DNA of 64,000 nt from assembly GCA_009929605.1 (NCBI GenBank), contig SAAC01000001.1, forward strand, positions 1 through 64,000. Direction: 5' to 3'. The translations under genes and the position numbers were made by a program. The notes beneath the pieces were generated by a model. That model was not told where the DNA came from. It saw only the letters and a program-made list of their open reading frames with translations, and made no database searches. This document shows positions 27,138-36,364 of the stretch, piece after piece; positions within the stretch are counted from its first letter, which is position 1, and the number at the start of each line of letters is the position of its first letter. The stretch is from Negativicutes bacterium. Lineage in GTDB: Bacteria; Bacillota; Negativicutes; Veillonellales; Veillonellaceae.

Positions 27138-28574
27138 TTAATTGTTATCTGTATAGGCCTCTAAATCAATGGATTCTACCAAAGGTACAACCTTAGTGGC
27201 CACCGTATCAATTGTGTGTTGCCATGATTCTTGGGCTTTGGTAATCGCTTCCTCATACGCCACTTGTCCTTTAGTAACAGATTCAATCAAGGCAGCTTCA
27301 TCATTTACATTTAATACAGAACGTCGACAATTCCCCAAGAAATAACCGAACCCCTCTTCTGTTCTTGCAATATGTGTAATATGGGCCATAATTGTTTTCC
27401 CAATGGTACTCGTGAAATAGGTATACCATAGGTATGCCAATTCTTGATCGGGGAACATCCAGTATACACCTTGGTCCGGTGCTTGTGTAGTTAATACTAC
27501 CTCTACATCTTCACCATCTTGTTTGAAAGCTACCATATACGCACCTTCTGCCGCGAAACTTGTACGTGTAGTCACTGGCACACGACTGTCTAAAGAATAG
27601 ATACCATCTTGACCTAATGTGGGATCCATTTGCCCCCCCGGTAATAATATAGATCGCAGAGATAGTGCATAATTAAGTACAGTAAATACCGTCATATCAC
27701 CAAATACGCCATGTGGCAATTTAATGAATGCCGTTTCCTTCCATTCGTTGCCATCAAATTCACGAACACCGATGTTCATTTTCTTTACATCGGCCGGTCC
27801 ATAAATAATTTCATAAGCCCCTAGTGGTGCCCATTCACAGATTTTTTCAATCCGCTTTTGTGTAAGGAAGAATTGTAGAGCCATTTTATTTAGGCCTACT
27901 TGTGCTTGCGCCATAGTAGATGGTACAAACAAACGTGCTGTGCCATATTGTACGAGATTATTAAGACCATTGGCCACTTCTTCTACAATATCTTCACATG
28001 GTTTAAACATGCCCACAGATGCAGTCACAATATGATCAAAGTAACTAGCATGTGGCCAACGATTAATGATTTGCGCCATTGGATATAGACGAGACAATAC
28101 GCTATAGCATACAGGAGATGCTGTATAGAGCACTACCTTCTTAGGCTCAAAGGATTGTAAAATCTCCTCTATCATGCACGCATATTCTTCTACATAGGCG
28201 AACAATACGAGATGATCTGTATCCTTGTGAGCTTCGATGCTTTCACGAATAGGAGTTTCCCATTGATGACCAGCATCAATGCCCTCTAAATAATCTGTAT
28301 CAGTAATAAAATCAATAAGATTAATCGCGAAAGATGGACCATAAATTTTAGTCATCGTTTCTTCATCATATGGTATTGGACCAAATGCCTCTGAGGTAGA
28401 ACGTTCTGCCAATTTATAGAGAGCCTCCGATGTTAATCCCCACTCGCGAGCATGTGCATTAGAGGAAACCAATTGATCTAGTGCTTGGAAACGCATCAAT
28501 TCGTTTACCATATCGATGCCTTCCAAATTATGAGATTTATATAATTCAATAATGGATTGATATTTTTCTAACAT
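27138..28574 (-). CDS. Uncharacterised 478-residue protein, possible degenerate methyltransferase fold
   Basis: I do not recognise this family. It starts MLEKYQSIIELYKSHNLEG and has an N-terminal helical part (1-110). The stretch after it alternates strands and helices like a Rossmann core: HLVLFAYVEEYACMIEEIL, PKKVVLYTASPVCYSVLSRLYP, FDHIVTASVG. FIKLPHGVFGD with a following helix faintly recalls the post-catalytic part of N6-adenine methyltransferases, but no (D/N)PP(Y/F) motif is present. No signal peptide or membrane helix is visible. The start at 28574 lies just after the nth stop codon with AAAGG about 10 bases upstream; longer frames would overlap nth by 90 bases. It is probably cotranscribed with nth. 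Confidence 0.7.
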   Translation of the reverse strand: MLEKYQSIIELYKSHNLEGIDMVNELMRFQALDQLVSSNAHAREWGLTSEALYKLAERSTSEAFGPIPYDEETMTKIYGPSFAINLIDFITDTDYLEGIDAGHQWETPIRESIEAHKDTDHLVLFAYVEEYACMIEEILQSFEPKKVVLYTASPVCYSVLSRLYPMAQIINRWPHASYFDHIVTASVGMFKPCEDIVEEVANGLNNLVQYGTARLFVPSTMAQAQVGLNKMALQFFLTQKRIEKICEWAPLGAYEIIYGPADVKKMNIGVREFDGNEWKETAFIKLPHGVFGDMTVFTVLNYALSLRSILLPGGQMDPTLGQDGIYSLDSRVPVTTRTSFAAEGAYMVAFKQDGEDVEVVLTTQAPDQGVYWMFPDQELAYLWYTYFTSTIGKTIMAHITHIARTEEGFGYFLGNCRRSVLNVNDEAALIESVTKGQVAYEEAITKAQESWQHTIDTVATKVVPLVESIDLEAYTDNN

Positions 28575-28575
28575 A

Positions 28576-29214
28576 TTACACAACCTTTCCGGCGGATGGG
28601 CATACATGCGCCAGCATACATTCCCCACATAATGGTTTACGTGCCTTGCAGAGGCGACGTCCATGATAAATTAACCAATGATGAGCTGCACTCCATTTAT
28701 CCTTTGGAATGGCTTTTTGTAATTTTAATTCCATTTCCTCTGGTGTGGAGGCTACGCCTAATTTTAATCGATTAGATACACGGAATACATGAGTATCTAC
28801 AGCGATTGCTGGTGTACCATATAGAACAGACACGACCACATTCGCCGTCTTGCGTCCTACCCCTGGTAATTCAATGAGCTGCTCGAATTCGTGAGGTACC
28901 TCCCCCTTATATTGATGCACCAAAATATCGCAGGTCTTAATCAAATTATTAGCCTTTGATTTGTAGAGTCCACAATCCTTGATGAGCATTTCCAGTTTTT
29001 TGACACCAATGGATAACATCGCTGCTGGTGTATTTAATTCAGGGAAAATACGGCGAGTTACAATATTTACACGTTCGTCCGTGCATTGTGCAGAGAGCAC
29101 AACGGCTACTAATAATTCAAAATCATCGGAATATTCTAATGCCGGTTTCGCATCAAAATACGTTTCTTCTAATATACGGAGTTGCTCCGCTTTAATCGCT
29201 TTCGTTACACGCAT
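28576..29214 (-). CDS. nth: Endonuclease III
   Basis: A DNA glycosylase and AP lyase for oxidised pyrimidines. The helix-hairpin-helix ELPGVGRKTANVV carries the catalytic Lys, and AVDTHVFRVSNRL the catalytic Asp. The C-terminal 4Fe-4S ligands follow the C-x6-C-x2-C-x5-C pattern in CKARKPLCGECMLAHVC. At 212 residues it has the usual length. AAAGGAG lies 6 bases before the ATG at 29214, while the frame reaching 29265 has no site. Confidence 0.96.
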   Translation of the reverse strand: MRVTKAIKAEQLRILEETYFDAKPALEYSDDFELLVAVVLSAQCTDERVNIVTRRIFPELNTPAAMLSIGVKKLEMLIKDCGLYKSKANNLIKTCDILVHQYKGEVPHEFEQLIELPGVGRKTANVVVSVLYGTPAIAVDTHVFRVSNRLKLGVASTPEEMELKLQKAIPKDKWSAAHHWLIYHGRRLCKARKPLCGECMLAHVCPSAGKVV

Positions 29215-29340
29215 GATGCTCCTTTCTACACTTGTGAAAGTACTATAATGCTTTCTATTATACATTTACAATTATATAGTATTCATCGCTTCTAGTCTAT
29301 GTATGAACACTTTTAGTCTATATCAAAAACAAGTAGTATA

Positions 29341-29368
29341 TTGAAAAACAGCATACCTATGGTACAAT
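29341..29368 (+). promoter_or_regulatory. Promoter of the DUF896 gene
   Basis: TTGAAA (29341-29346) and TACAAT (29363-29368) with a 16-base spacer on the plus strand. The leader would be about 90 bases. Confidence 0.6.
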
Positions 29369-29464
29369 AATAACCGATGAAAATCATAGTGACAGTATTT
29401 TTACCAATATACAACAGGTATAACCTCATTTATCCTTGCCATGTAATTATATTAGGAGTTACCC

Positions 29465-29680
29465 ATGAATATTAACGATACAATAAAACGCATTAATGAG
29501 CTAGCCCATAAAAAAAAATCTGGCCAACCTCTTACAGAAGCAGAACTCGCTGAAAAGAAAAAGTTATATGATATCTACCTCGGATTCATTCGTGGTCAAG
29601 TGACCCAAACGTTAGACCGTGTGGAATTTGTTGAGGCCGATGGATCTATTACCCCTGCCAAACAAAAGAAAACACAATGA
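29465..29680 (+). CDS. DUF896 (YnzC/UPF0291) small protein
   Basis: The 71-residue product shows the family pattern: INELAHKKKSGQPLTEAELAEKKKLYDIYLGFIRGQVTQTLDRVEFVEADG. These are small cytoplasmic helical-hairpin proteins of unknown function; in Bacillus one is coded near SOS genes. AGGAG stands 7 bases before the ATG. It is the only complete plus-strand gene here, divergent from nth, with its own promoter and a large terminator hairpin. Confidence 0.85.
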   Translation: MNINDTIKRINELAHKKKSGQPLTEAELAEKKKLYDIYLGFIRGQVTQTLDRVEFVEADGSITPAKQKKTQ

Positions 29681-29750
29681 TGAGAACTTCTTTCCTCCCT
29701 ATTGGGGGCATGACCCAAAGTAATGACATGTAACTATAACAACATATAGA

Positions 29751-29840
29751 AGACCGCCTAAGCACTGAACTCTCCCCCTAATGTTAGACCTAGTATTCTA
29801 ACGTTAGGGGACAGTTCACACTGCTTGGACGGTCTTTTAT
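29751..29840 (+). terminator. Large nested terminator hairpin after the DUF896 gene
   Basis: AGACCG (29751-29756) pairs with CGGTCT (29829-29834) and is followed by TTTATTATAT. Inside, TGAACT pairs with AGTTCA, and CCCCTAA with TTAGGGG, giving a stem-loop of about 84 bases broken by small bulges. The opposite gene's transcript also runs into it, so it could stop both. Confidence 0.85.
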
Positions 29841-29950
29841 TATATACCACACTATATATCCAACTACGAGAGTTATGACACAACTATTTTTATTAAATTA
29901 ACCTTTTATCATAAATCAAATTTTACACCTAAATTTTTCTTACCGTAATC

Positions 29951-31600
29951 TTAGTTATCATTACCAATAAACTCTCGCAACAAACTTCTCTTCGGAACAA
30001 AAGAGCCGTCCAATTCCTTAAATGGTGATAGAAAGCGAATCAAATGGTGTGCCAACGGATAATATTCATCATCTTTTGAAACAGATTCTAATAATGGCAT
30101 TGCCTCTTTCTTCAATACTGGCAACTCATAAATAAGAGCTGAATTAAATATGATATCCGCATCCTCTTGAAAAGGGAAAATATTTGTTTCCTCCCCTTTT
30201 CGTACATCTCGCCACATTTTAAACGTTCGTTGCGCATTAGCCCCTCTAAATTTAAAATCGCGCACTAAACGACGAACTAAACGAGTATCAGAGGTAGAAA
30301 TACGATTGTGATCATTAATAGCTAACTGAGTTAATGCACCTAAATAAATTTTTATCTTTTCATAGCGAGGTACAATGCGACTTAAATCATCATTAAGGGC
30401 ATGCAATCCTTCTACCACAACAATAGAATTAGATTCCAACTGTACGGCATCATCTCTAAAAGTCCTAGAACCATCAGTAAAATGGAATGTCGGTAAATGA
30501 ACGGCCTTGCCTTCATAGAGGTCACGAATATTTTCATTAAACAGGTCAATATCCAATGCGGCTATCGACTCAAAATCATAATCACCATTCGGTAATTTCG
30601 GGGTTTTACTTCTTTCATAGAAATAATCATCTAGAGATAACATCAACGGTTTACGATCATTAATACGCAGTTGTGTACACAATCGTTTCGTAAATGTCGT
30701 TTTCCCTGCCGAAGATGGTCCAGCAATTAACACTAATTTAATAGCCGGAGACTGTGCCACAATCATATCAGCAATACTAGCCTGCTTTTTCTCTTGTAAA
30801 CCTTCAGCAAGCTCAATAATATCTGTAATTTCTCCTGTATCAATATAATGATTTAATTGATTCACATAAGAACAATCAAGTATTCGTCCCCACTGCTTTG
30901 CCTCTAAAAAGACTTTAGCAAATTTAGGTATTTCTTCATAGGGTTCTAATACATAAGGATCATCGATATCTGGATATTTCAGTAAAAATCCTGGTGCATA
31001 ATGTTGCAACTCAAATAGTTCTGCATATGTTAATGATGGTAACATGGGGCCAAAATAATAATCTGCCATATCCCCATTACGATAATAAGTCACATCTACG
31101 CGTTCCATATGTTCAAGTAAAGCAGCGTCATCCGCCTTGCCTACACCTTGCAAATATTCAATGGTTTCCTCACGTCCCACCTTAATCTTCTCTATGTCTG
31201 GAAACTCATCTTGAATACGTTTCATCTGTGCTTCTAATTGATGTACGTGACGAACAGTTAATAGCTCTCCATCTGGAAACGTTAATTCACAATACAATGC
31301 TTTTCCCAATGAATGGGCAACACGAACATAACTATGGGGGAATAACATATCCGCGGCTCTAACTAGCATTAAAATTAAAGTTCGTTGATAGGCACTATGA
31401 CCTTCCTGGGTATTAATCGTAATCCATCTAATATGAGCATCACACTTAATTATGGTTTGAAAGTCACTCACATCATTATTGATAGCCCCTAATACAATTG
31501 GATATTTGTCATGTGGCTTTAATAGATTATAGGCTTCGCCCAAAGTTGTTCCTTCTGGTATATTCACTGAGGAACCATAATTATCGGTAACAGTAAACAA
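29951..31600 (-). CDS. TGS/SAD-domain nucleoside (uridine-type) kinase fusion
   Basis: The N-terminus (about 1-60) is a TGS-like ubiquitin fold (VNIPEGTTLGEAYNLL). A part resembling the second additional domain of threonyl-tRNA synthetase follows, with HSYVRVAHSLGKALYCEL. From about residue 265 the protein is a P-loop kinase: IAGPSSAGKTTFTKRL as Walker A, SLDDYFYERSKTP and DFESIAALDIDLF as in uridine kinase/phosphoribulokinase. This combination is known in Firmicutes and Thermotogae; its real substrate is unsettled. I take the TTG at 31600 as start because GAGGGAGGG lies about 7 bases upstream. An upstream TTG at 31645 falls in a -10-like TATAAT and lacks a ribosome site. Confidence 0.85.
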   Translation of the reverse strand: MFTVTDNYGSSVNIPEGTTLGEAYNLLKPHDKYPIVLGAINNDVSDFQTIIKCDAHIRWITINTQEGHSAYQRTLILMLVRAADMLFPHSYVRVAHSLGKALYCELTFPDGELLTVRHVHQLEAQMKRIQDEFPDIEKIKVGREETIEYLQGVGKADDAALLEHMERVDVTYYRNGDMADYYFGPMLPSLTYAELFELQHYAPGFLLKYPDIDDPYVLEPYEEIPKFAKVFLEAKQWGRILDCSYVNQLNHYIDTGEITDIIELAEGLQEKKQASIADMIVAQSPAIKLVLIAGPSSAGKTTFTKRLCTQLRINDRKPLMLSLDDYFYERSKTPKLPNGDYDFESIAALDIDLFNENIRDLYEGKAVHLPTFHFTDGSRTFRDDAVQLESNSIVVVEGLHALNDDLSRIVPRYEKIKIYLGALTQLAINDHNRISTSDTRLVRRLVRDFKFRGANAQRTFKMWRDVRKGEETNIFPFQEDADIIFNSALIYELPVLKKEAMPLLESVSKDDEYYPLAHHLIRFLSPFKELDGSFVPKRSLLREFIGNDN

Positions 31601-31713
31601 TACAGGACCCTCCCTCTCTATAAATAAGTACTTATTCTTAATCAATTATATCATATATCATATATCATGCGAGTATACTATAAATTATATTCTTAGCATA
31701 CCACATATAGAAC

Positions 31714-31752
31714 CAAAAAAATAATGAGTGTTACTCAACAACACTCATTATT
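31714..31752 (-). terminator. Terminator after the aminotransferase gene
   Basis: AATAATGAGTGTT (31720-31732) and AACACTCATTATT (31740-31752) form a perfect 13-base stem, with six T following on the minus strand. Confidence 0.9.
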
Positions 31753-31829
31753 TTTACTAAACATTTTTTTCGCATTATAATTTTTTGTACTTACTAATAT
31801 ATTAGTATTCCAATTCTAGTAAAACCAAA

Positions 31830-33077
31830 TCATAGTTTACCCAAACGTTTCATAACCTCAAACATTTTACCTGCTAATCCCTTCATTTGACGTTTAGGGA
31901 TACCACAAGCAGCTACACGAATACCATTAGCTAGTGCGATAACATAAATATGGTCTTTTTTCAATTCTTCACAAATTTCAGTTGCTGAATCTGTAGGAAT
32001 AGTAATAAAGAATCCACCATGGTATGGCAACATTGGTAAGCCACATTCCTCAGCTTCTTCCTTAAAAATATTGGCCCGTTCATGAATTAATACATCATAT
32101 TGATCTCGTTCAGCTTCATAAGCTTTATATTTCTCTTCATTAGCCACAAGATTTACAACTGTTTTCATGGCAGGTCGACAAATATTGGACCATGTAGCAC
32201 GAGATGTCATTTTATTAATTTCATAAAATTCATCAGCTACATCTTTATCAGCAGAAACACCAATCATAGCGCCAACGCGTTGACCGTACATAGTAAAACC
32301 TTTAGAAATACTATAACAAACAACGGTGAGCATCTCTTTTGGCAAATTACCAAATTTTTTGAAGAATTTACGGACCGCCTCTTTATCACCGGAGTAATCA
32401 ATATAGGCTACATCAACCCCAATAATAATATTTTTACCAGAAGATGCTTTTGTTTTTAAGAAGTCTAAAATTTGATCCCAATCAGCTTCAGGAATGGAAT
32501 ATCCTGTTGGATTATTACCTGGAGTGTTGAAAATCATAACAATATTATCTTGTTTTTCACAAAGAGTATTTACCTTAGCTTGGAAGTCAACATGATTGAA
32601 TTTGTTTTCATCATCAAATAAAGAATACGTAACTAATGTACGACCACAGTCATTACACATAACTTTATAAGAGCCCCAATACCAATCGGCAGTCAACACT
32701 TCATCACCAATATCAGTATAGTTATAAATTAAATGATGGACACCGCCAGTTCCCCCAGCAGTAGCAATATCACGAATATAACCTTCTGGCTTATAATTAC
32801 CAAAACAAAGATTTTGGACAGCCTCAAGGAATTCAGGAATACCTTCGATTGGTGCATATCCCACATAATCTGCATCAGGAAGATTGAGATACGCCTCTTT
32901 TACAGTTTTAAGAAATACAAGATTTCCATCTTCATTTAAAATAGATCCAACTGTGCCATTTAATACGTTTTCCTTGCCAATAGCTTTTGCATCAGCTTGC
33001 GCCTGTCCTGATGTTACAAAGATTACATCTTTCAGTTTTTTCCCTTTTGCATGTTTTGCTGCTAAACTTGTTGCCAT
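31830..33077 (-). CDS. Class I/II PLP-dependent aminotransferase
   Basis: A fold-type I aminotransferase of 415 residues. The Schiff-base Lys is in CYSISKGFTMYGQR, FNTPGNNPTGY binds the cofactor ring, GVDVAYIDY supplies the Asp and Tyr that contact PLP, and IRVAACGIPKRQM has the substrate carboxylate Arg. It probably handles aromatic or acidic amino acids, but the substrate cannot be fixed from sequence alone. The ATG at 33077 has AGGATGGTG 6 bases before it and is preferred to the ATG at 33089. It forms its own unit with promoter and terminator. Confidence 0.88.
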   Translation of the reverse strand: MATSLAAKHAKGKKLKDVIFVTSGQAQADAKAIGKENVLNGTVGSILNEDGNLVFLKTVKEAYLNLPDADYVGYAPIEGIPEFLEAVQNLCFGNYKPEGYIRDIATAGGTGGVHHLIYNYTDIGDEVLTADWYWGSYKVMCNDCGRTLVTYSLFDDENKFNHVDFQAKVNTLCEKQDNIVMIFNTPGNNPTGYSIPEADWDQILDFLKTKASSGKNIIIGVDVAYIDYSGDKEAVRKFFKKFGNLPKEMLTVVCYSISKGFTMYGQRVGAMIGVSADKDVADEFYEINKMTSRATWSNICRPAMKTVVNLVANEEKYKAYEAERDQYDVLIHERANIFKEEAEECGLPMLPYHGGFFITIPTDSATEICEELKKDHIYVIALANGIRVAACGIPKRQMKGLAGKMFEVMKRLGKL

Positions 33078-33117
33078 GAAGAACACCATCCTGTCTAAAT
33101 AAGTAAATTACATACCT

Positions 33118-33146
33118 ATCATACCCAAATAAGAGTATTTATACAA
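33118..33146 (-). promoter_or_regulatory. Promoter of the aminotransferase gene
   Basis: TTGTAT (33146-33141) and TATGAT (33123-33118) with a 17-base spacer on the minus strand. Further upstream ATTGTGTATACAAT (about 33183-33196 on either strand) is a near-palindrome that could be an operator. Confidence 0.65.
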
Positions 33147-33304
33147 CAGCTATACCAAAAAATTTTAAAATCTAGTAAAGAATATTGTATACACAATAGT
33201 TTTTAAGAAGTTGGAAGTTGGAAAATGACCAATAACTACTATAGCGGTCTATATATAGAGTATTATCTAACTAAACCGCATAAAAATCGTCAAATTTAGG
33301 TATT

Positions 33305-33341
33305 TAAAAAGCGTCCAATCAAAGTGATTGGACGCTTTTAT
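33305..33341 (-). terminator. Terminator of the outer-membrane barrel gene
   Basis: AAAGCGTCCAATC and GATTGGACGCTTT make a 13-base stem with a five-base loop; T runs on both sides allow termination in both directions. Confidence 0.9.
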
Positions 33342-33366
33342 TATGCCTATTCTATCAACTCTAAAA

Positions 33367-33936
33367 TTAGAAAGAATAACCTACACCAGCGTGAATACCT
33401 TTAGCTGTTTTATCATTATTATCAATACTATATTTATCGTACCCGTAGTATACGTTCAAATCGATATCAGGCTTAAGTGCATAGGCTGCACCAACTTGGT
33501 AAGATTGTTTAATATCGTTACCAAAACCAGCTTTTGCATAACCTTTAATACGATCAGTTAAATCTGTATGACCAATTACACCACCTTGGTAGCCAAATTC
33601 ACTATCTCCAGATTTAATGTAAGTACCCGCACCATAAATATTTACATTATTATGTACTTTATATACATATGTTAATTGATGATCTTTAATATCACCATTA
33701 TCAGCATTAGTTTTTGAGTACCCATACTGTAATGCAGATTTGTCGCTCAAATCATGAGATAAAGATGCACCGAATCCATCATCACGACCGTCAGAACCGG
33801 ATACATGTTGATCAAAAGCATATTCTACCTGGATTTTAGAAGAATCTTTACTCATTTCTGTTACAGGTACTACTGAGGCAAATGCCGCACCAGTTACCAA
33901 TGTAGCTGCTAATGCAGTCAAAATAATTTTTTTCAT
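33367..33936 (-). CDS. Outer-membrane beta-barrel protein
   Basis: A signal peptide (MKKIILTALAATLVTGAAFA) is followed by about 168 residues made of alternating amphipathic strands (KIQVEYAFDQ, GFGASLSHDL, ALQYGYSKT, QLTYVYKV, NIYGAGTYI) with short turns and a C-terminal Phe (GIHAGVGYSF), the mark of barrel assembly substrates. Strand count fits an 8-strand barrel of the OmpW/OprF-N or porin-like type. Transport or surface role is unknown. A strong AGGAGG precedes the ATG, and the leader contains a small AACTAG/CTAGTT hairpin (33958-33973) that could stabilise the message. It shows that the cell has an outer membrane. Confidence 0.88.
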   Translation of the reverse strand: MKKIILTALAATLVTGAAFASVVPVTEMSKDSSKIQVEYAFDQHVSGSDGRDDGFGASLSHDLSDKSALQYGYSKTNADNGDIKDHQLTYVYKVHNNVNIYGAGTYIKSGDSEFGYQGGVIGHTDLTDRIKGYAKAGFGNDIKQSYQVGAAYALKPDIDLNVYYGYDKYSIDNNDKTAKGIHAGVGYSF

Positions 33937-34074
33937 GTCTACTTCCTCCTGTATATAAACTAGAAAACTAGTTCCCCAACATAATAAAGACTAGAATAGA
34001 TTATTAATCATAACAAAATTCAAAGACTTAACAGCAATCGATTGTTATGAGGTCATACAATCATAAAACGACAA

Positions 34075-35091
34075 TTAGCGTTTCATGAATGTAGGGATAT
34101 CTGGACCATTGTTAGGTGCAGAGAATGTTTTTTTGCCAAATTCAGGCACAGATTTGTTACTAGAACCAAAACCTGTAGCTACTACAGTGATTTGTACTTT
34201 GTCACCCAAGTTATCATCGATAACGGAACCGAAGATGATGTTTGCATCAGGATCAGCGGCTTCAGAAATAATTTCTGCTGCTTCGTTAATTTCAAACAAA
34301 CTCAAGTTGCTGCTACCACTGATGTTAAGTAAAACGCCTTTTGCACCTTCGATAGACGTTTCAAGCAATGGGCTGTTAATAGCCATTTTAGCAGCGTCAG
34401 CTGCACGGTTTTCACCTTCGCCAACACCAATCCCCATCAAAGCTTCGCCTTGATCAGTCATGATAGTTTTAACGTCAGCAAAGTCAAGATTGATAAGACC
34501 AGGTACTTGAATCAAATCAGAAATACCTTTGATACCTTGACGAAGAACATCATCAGCAGTACGGAATGCATCACTTAAGGAGCATTTTTTATCTACTACT
34601 TGTAGTAATTTATCATTAGGGATTGTAATGATAGTATCTACTTTTTGAGTCAAAAACTCGATACCTTTGTCAGCTTGTGCACGACGACGTTTACCTTCGA
34701 ATGCGAAAGGTTTAGTTACCACACCAACTGTTAAAGCGCCTAATTCTTTAGCACATTCTGCAACGATTGGAGCAGCACCTGTACCAGTACCACCGCCCAT
34801 ACCTGCAGTTACGAATACCATGTCAGCACCATCAAGAGCTTTCATGATTTCTTCGCGAGATTCTTGAGCTGCTTCTTCACCAACTTGTGGATTTGCACCA
34901 GCACCAAGACCTTTAGTTACTTTTTCACCCAATTGGATTTTAACATCTGCTTGGGACAATTCTAATACTTGGCTTTCTGTATTAGCAGACAAGAATTGTA
35001 CGCCTTGAAGGCCACTTTCAATCATGCGGTTAACAGCATTATTGCCGCCACCACCGACACCAATAACTTTAATATTTGCAAAATCAGACAT
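34075..35091 (-). CDS. ftsZ: Cell division GTPase FtsZ, short linker
   Basis: The tubulin-like protein that forms the Z ring. [13 protein letters not shown] (nucleotide site), [12 protein letters not shown] (tubulin signature) and the T7 loop NLDFADV are all present. The C-terminal peptide DIPTFMKR, which binds FtsA, ZapA-type or SepF partners, comes only about 20 residues after the core. At 338 residues it is among the shorter FtsZ proteins because the disordered linker is brief. AGGAGG is 8 bases before the ATG. The usual neighbour ftsA is absent. Confidence 0.96.
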   Translation of the reverse strand: MSDFANIKVIGVGGGGNNAVNRMIESGLQGVQFLSANTESQVLELSQADVKIQLGEKVTKGLGAGANPQVGEEAAQESREEIMKALDGADMVFVTAGMGGGTGTGAAPIVAECAKELGALTVGVVTKPFAFEGKRRRAQADKGIEFLTQKVDTIITIPNDKLLQVVDKKCSLSDAFRTADDVLRQGIKGISDLIQVPGLINLDFADVKTIMTDQGEALMGIGVGEGENRAADAAKMAINSPLLETSIEGAKGVLLNISGSSNLSLFEINEAAEIISEAADPDANIIFGSVIDDNLGDKVQITVVATGFGSSNKSVPEFGKKTFSAPNNGPDIPTFMKR

Positions 35092-35256
35092 CGAAGTTCC
35101 TCCTCTAATCGCTTTTATATCAATATATTATAACGCTTCTCATTAATATACTGCTTTACTTTTAATCAATTACTATTATTCTACAATAAATTTAGAAAAG
35201 TTTCCACTATTACAATATATCTTATGAGAATTAATAGTAAATGAAGTCATTAATAA

Positions 35257-35280
35257 CTTTCACTATACGCATAATGAAAG
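35257..35280. other. Hairpin in the spacer between the DUF1290 gene and ftsZ
   Basis: CTTTCA and TGAAAG flank a core with TAT/ATA pairing, a 24-base dyad. No T run follows. The 220-base spacer also carries a TATAAT (35130-35125) 35 bases before ftsZ, but without a good -35 box. Confidence 0.5.
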
Positions 35281-35311
35281 GATATTTTGAATGATTAATG
35301 GACTAAGTTTA

Positions 35312-35656
35312 CTATAAGCGTTTTGTCATAACTATATTTCGTATAGCAGATACATTTAAAAATACCCGAATTCCAAAGCCAATTAATGCTACATAGTATA
35401 AATTAATACCAATTAAATTACCAATATACACTAAAAATACGGCAAGTACCATATTGGCCACAAAGCCAATGATAAAATTCTGTATATCAAATACTCGTTC
35501 TAGGGCTGCCCGACTGCCTCCAAATATAGCATCTAATGCCGCTAGTACAGCTACTGATGTATAGGGCGCATAATGTGCAGGAATCGATATGGGTGCAAAC
35601 CATCCTATTACACTCCCAAGTATGAGCCCCATTAAGGCAAAGATATAAATATTCAT
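35312..35656 (-). CDS. DUF1290 small basic membrane protein (Sbp/YlxX)
   Basis: A 114-residue integral membrane protein with three to four helices (IFALMGLILGSVIGWFAP, FIIGFVANMVLAVFLVYIGNLIG) and a conserved core, LAALDAIFGGSRAALE, typical of the small basic protein family found in Firmicute division clusters. Its function is unknown. The start overlaps the DUF881 gene end by 4 bases, so the pair is coupled. Confidence 0.88.
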   Translation of the reverse strand: MNIYIFALMGLILGSVIGWFAPISIPAHYAPYTSVAVLAALDAIFGGSRAALERVFDIQNFIIGFVANMVLAVFLVYIGNLIGINLYYVALIGFGIRVFLNVSAIRNIVMTKRL

Positions 35657-36339
35657 CCTTTACCTCCTTGCTCATTGGGTTGCAAATAATCAGATTTAAA
35701 GGTGCCTGTAAAGGCTGGTACTGCCACAGACTGTTCTTTTTTCACAGTCACCTTAATACCCCAATGTTTTAATGAATCTACAACCCCACCACGAAGTGTG
35801 AGTGCCGAATTTAATGTATCAGGATCACCAATAGCCGTCACAATAAATGGTGCACCAAAAACCTTACCATTTACAGTAATAGTTGGACCAGAGCAACGAA
35901 TTTCACTTGTTCCAATTAATCGTTGATCGTTAATGGCTATAGCCTCTGCACCACCCGCACGAAGTTCATTAACTACACGTAAAATATCTTCATCATGGAT
36001 GATGTACAAATTTGGATTTTCTCCACTCTGTATAGGCGCCGAGCTATCTTCAATGGTAACAGATACACCCTTCCCTTTTACATTGGTCAGGCCTGCACGC
36101 AATTTGAGTTGTTCATCCGCTATACCACCATCACTGACACCTTGCGATTTCATGTATTCCACTTGTTTGAGTAAATCGTCTCGTTCTTTTTGAACGGCCG
36201 TCAATTGGACCGCCAAATCACCGGTACGTTGTAACCGAATATTTTCATCTATATTTTGTTGTGTCATCTTGTATTGAGTGACCACCATAAACCCCAATAC
36301 AAAACTTACCAACGCTATGGACCAGCGTTCATGTTTCAC
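35653..36339 (-). CDS. DUF881 protein (YlxW/YlxX-type), division cluster
   Basis: A bitopic protein of 228 residues. One N-terminal membrane helix (IALVSFVLGFMVVTQY) precedes a coiled coil (about 28-66, LQRTGDLAVQLTAVQKERDDLLKQVEYM) and the globular DUF881 domain with NVKGKGVSVTIEDSS, IHDEDILRVVNELRAGGAEAIAINDQRL and GDPDTLNSALTLRGG. Genes of this family stand between ftsQ and ftsZ in many Firmicutes. They are thought to assist division, but no activity is known. Confidence 0.88.
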   Translation of the reverse strand: MKHERWSIALVSFVLGFMVVTQYKMTQQNIDENIRLQRTGDLAVQLTAVQKERDDLLKQVEYMKSQGVSDGGIADEQLKLRAGLTNVKGKGVSVTIEDSSAPIQSGENPNLYIIHDEDILRVVNELRAGGAEAIAINDQRLIGTSEIRCSGPTITVNGKVFGAPFIVTAIGDPDTLNSALTLRGGVVDSLKHWGIKVTVKKEQSVAVPAFTGTFKSDYLQPNEQGGKG

Positions 36340-36364
36340 TTCTTAAATCTACCTCTTCTACGCA

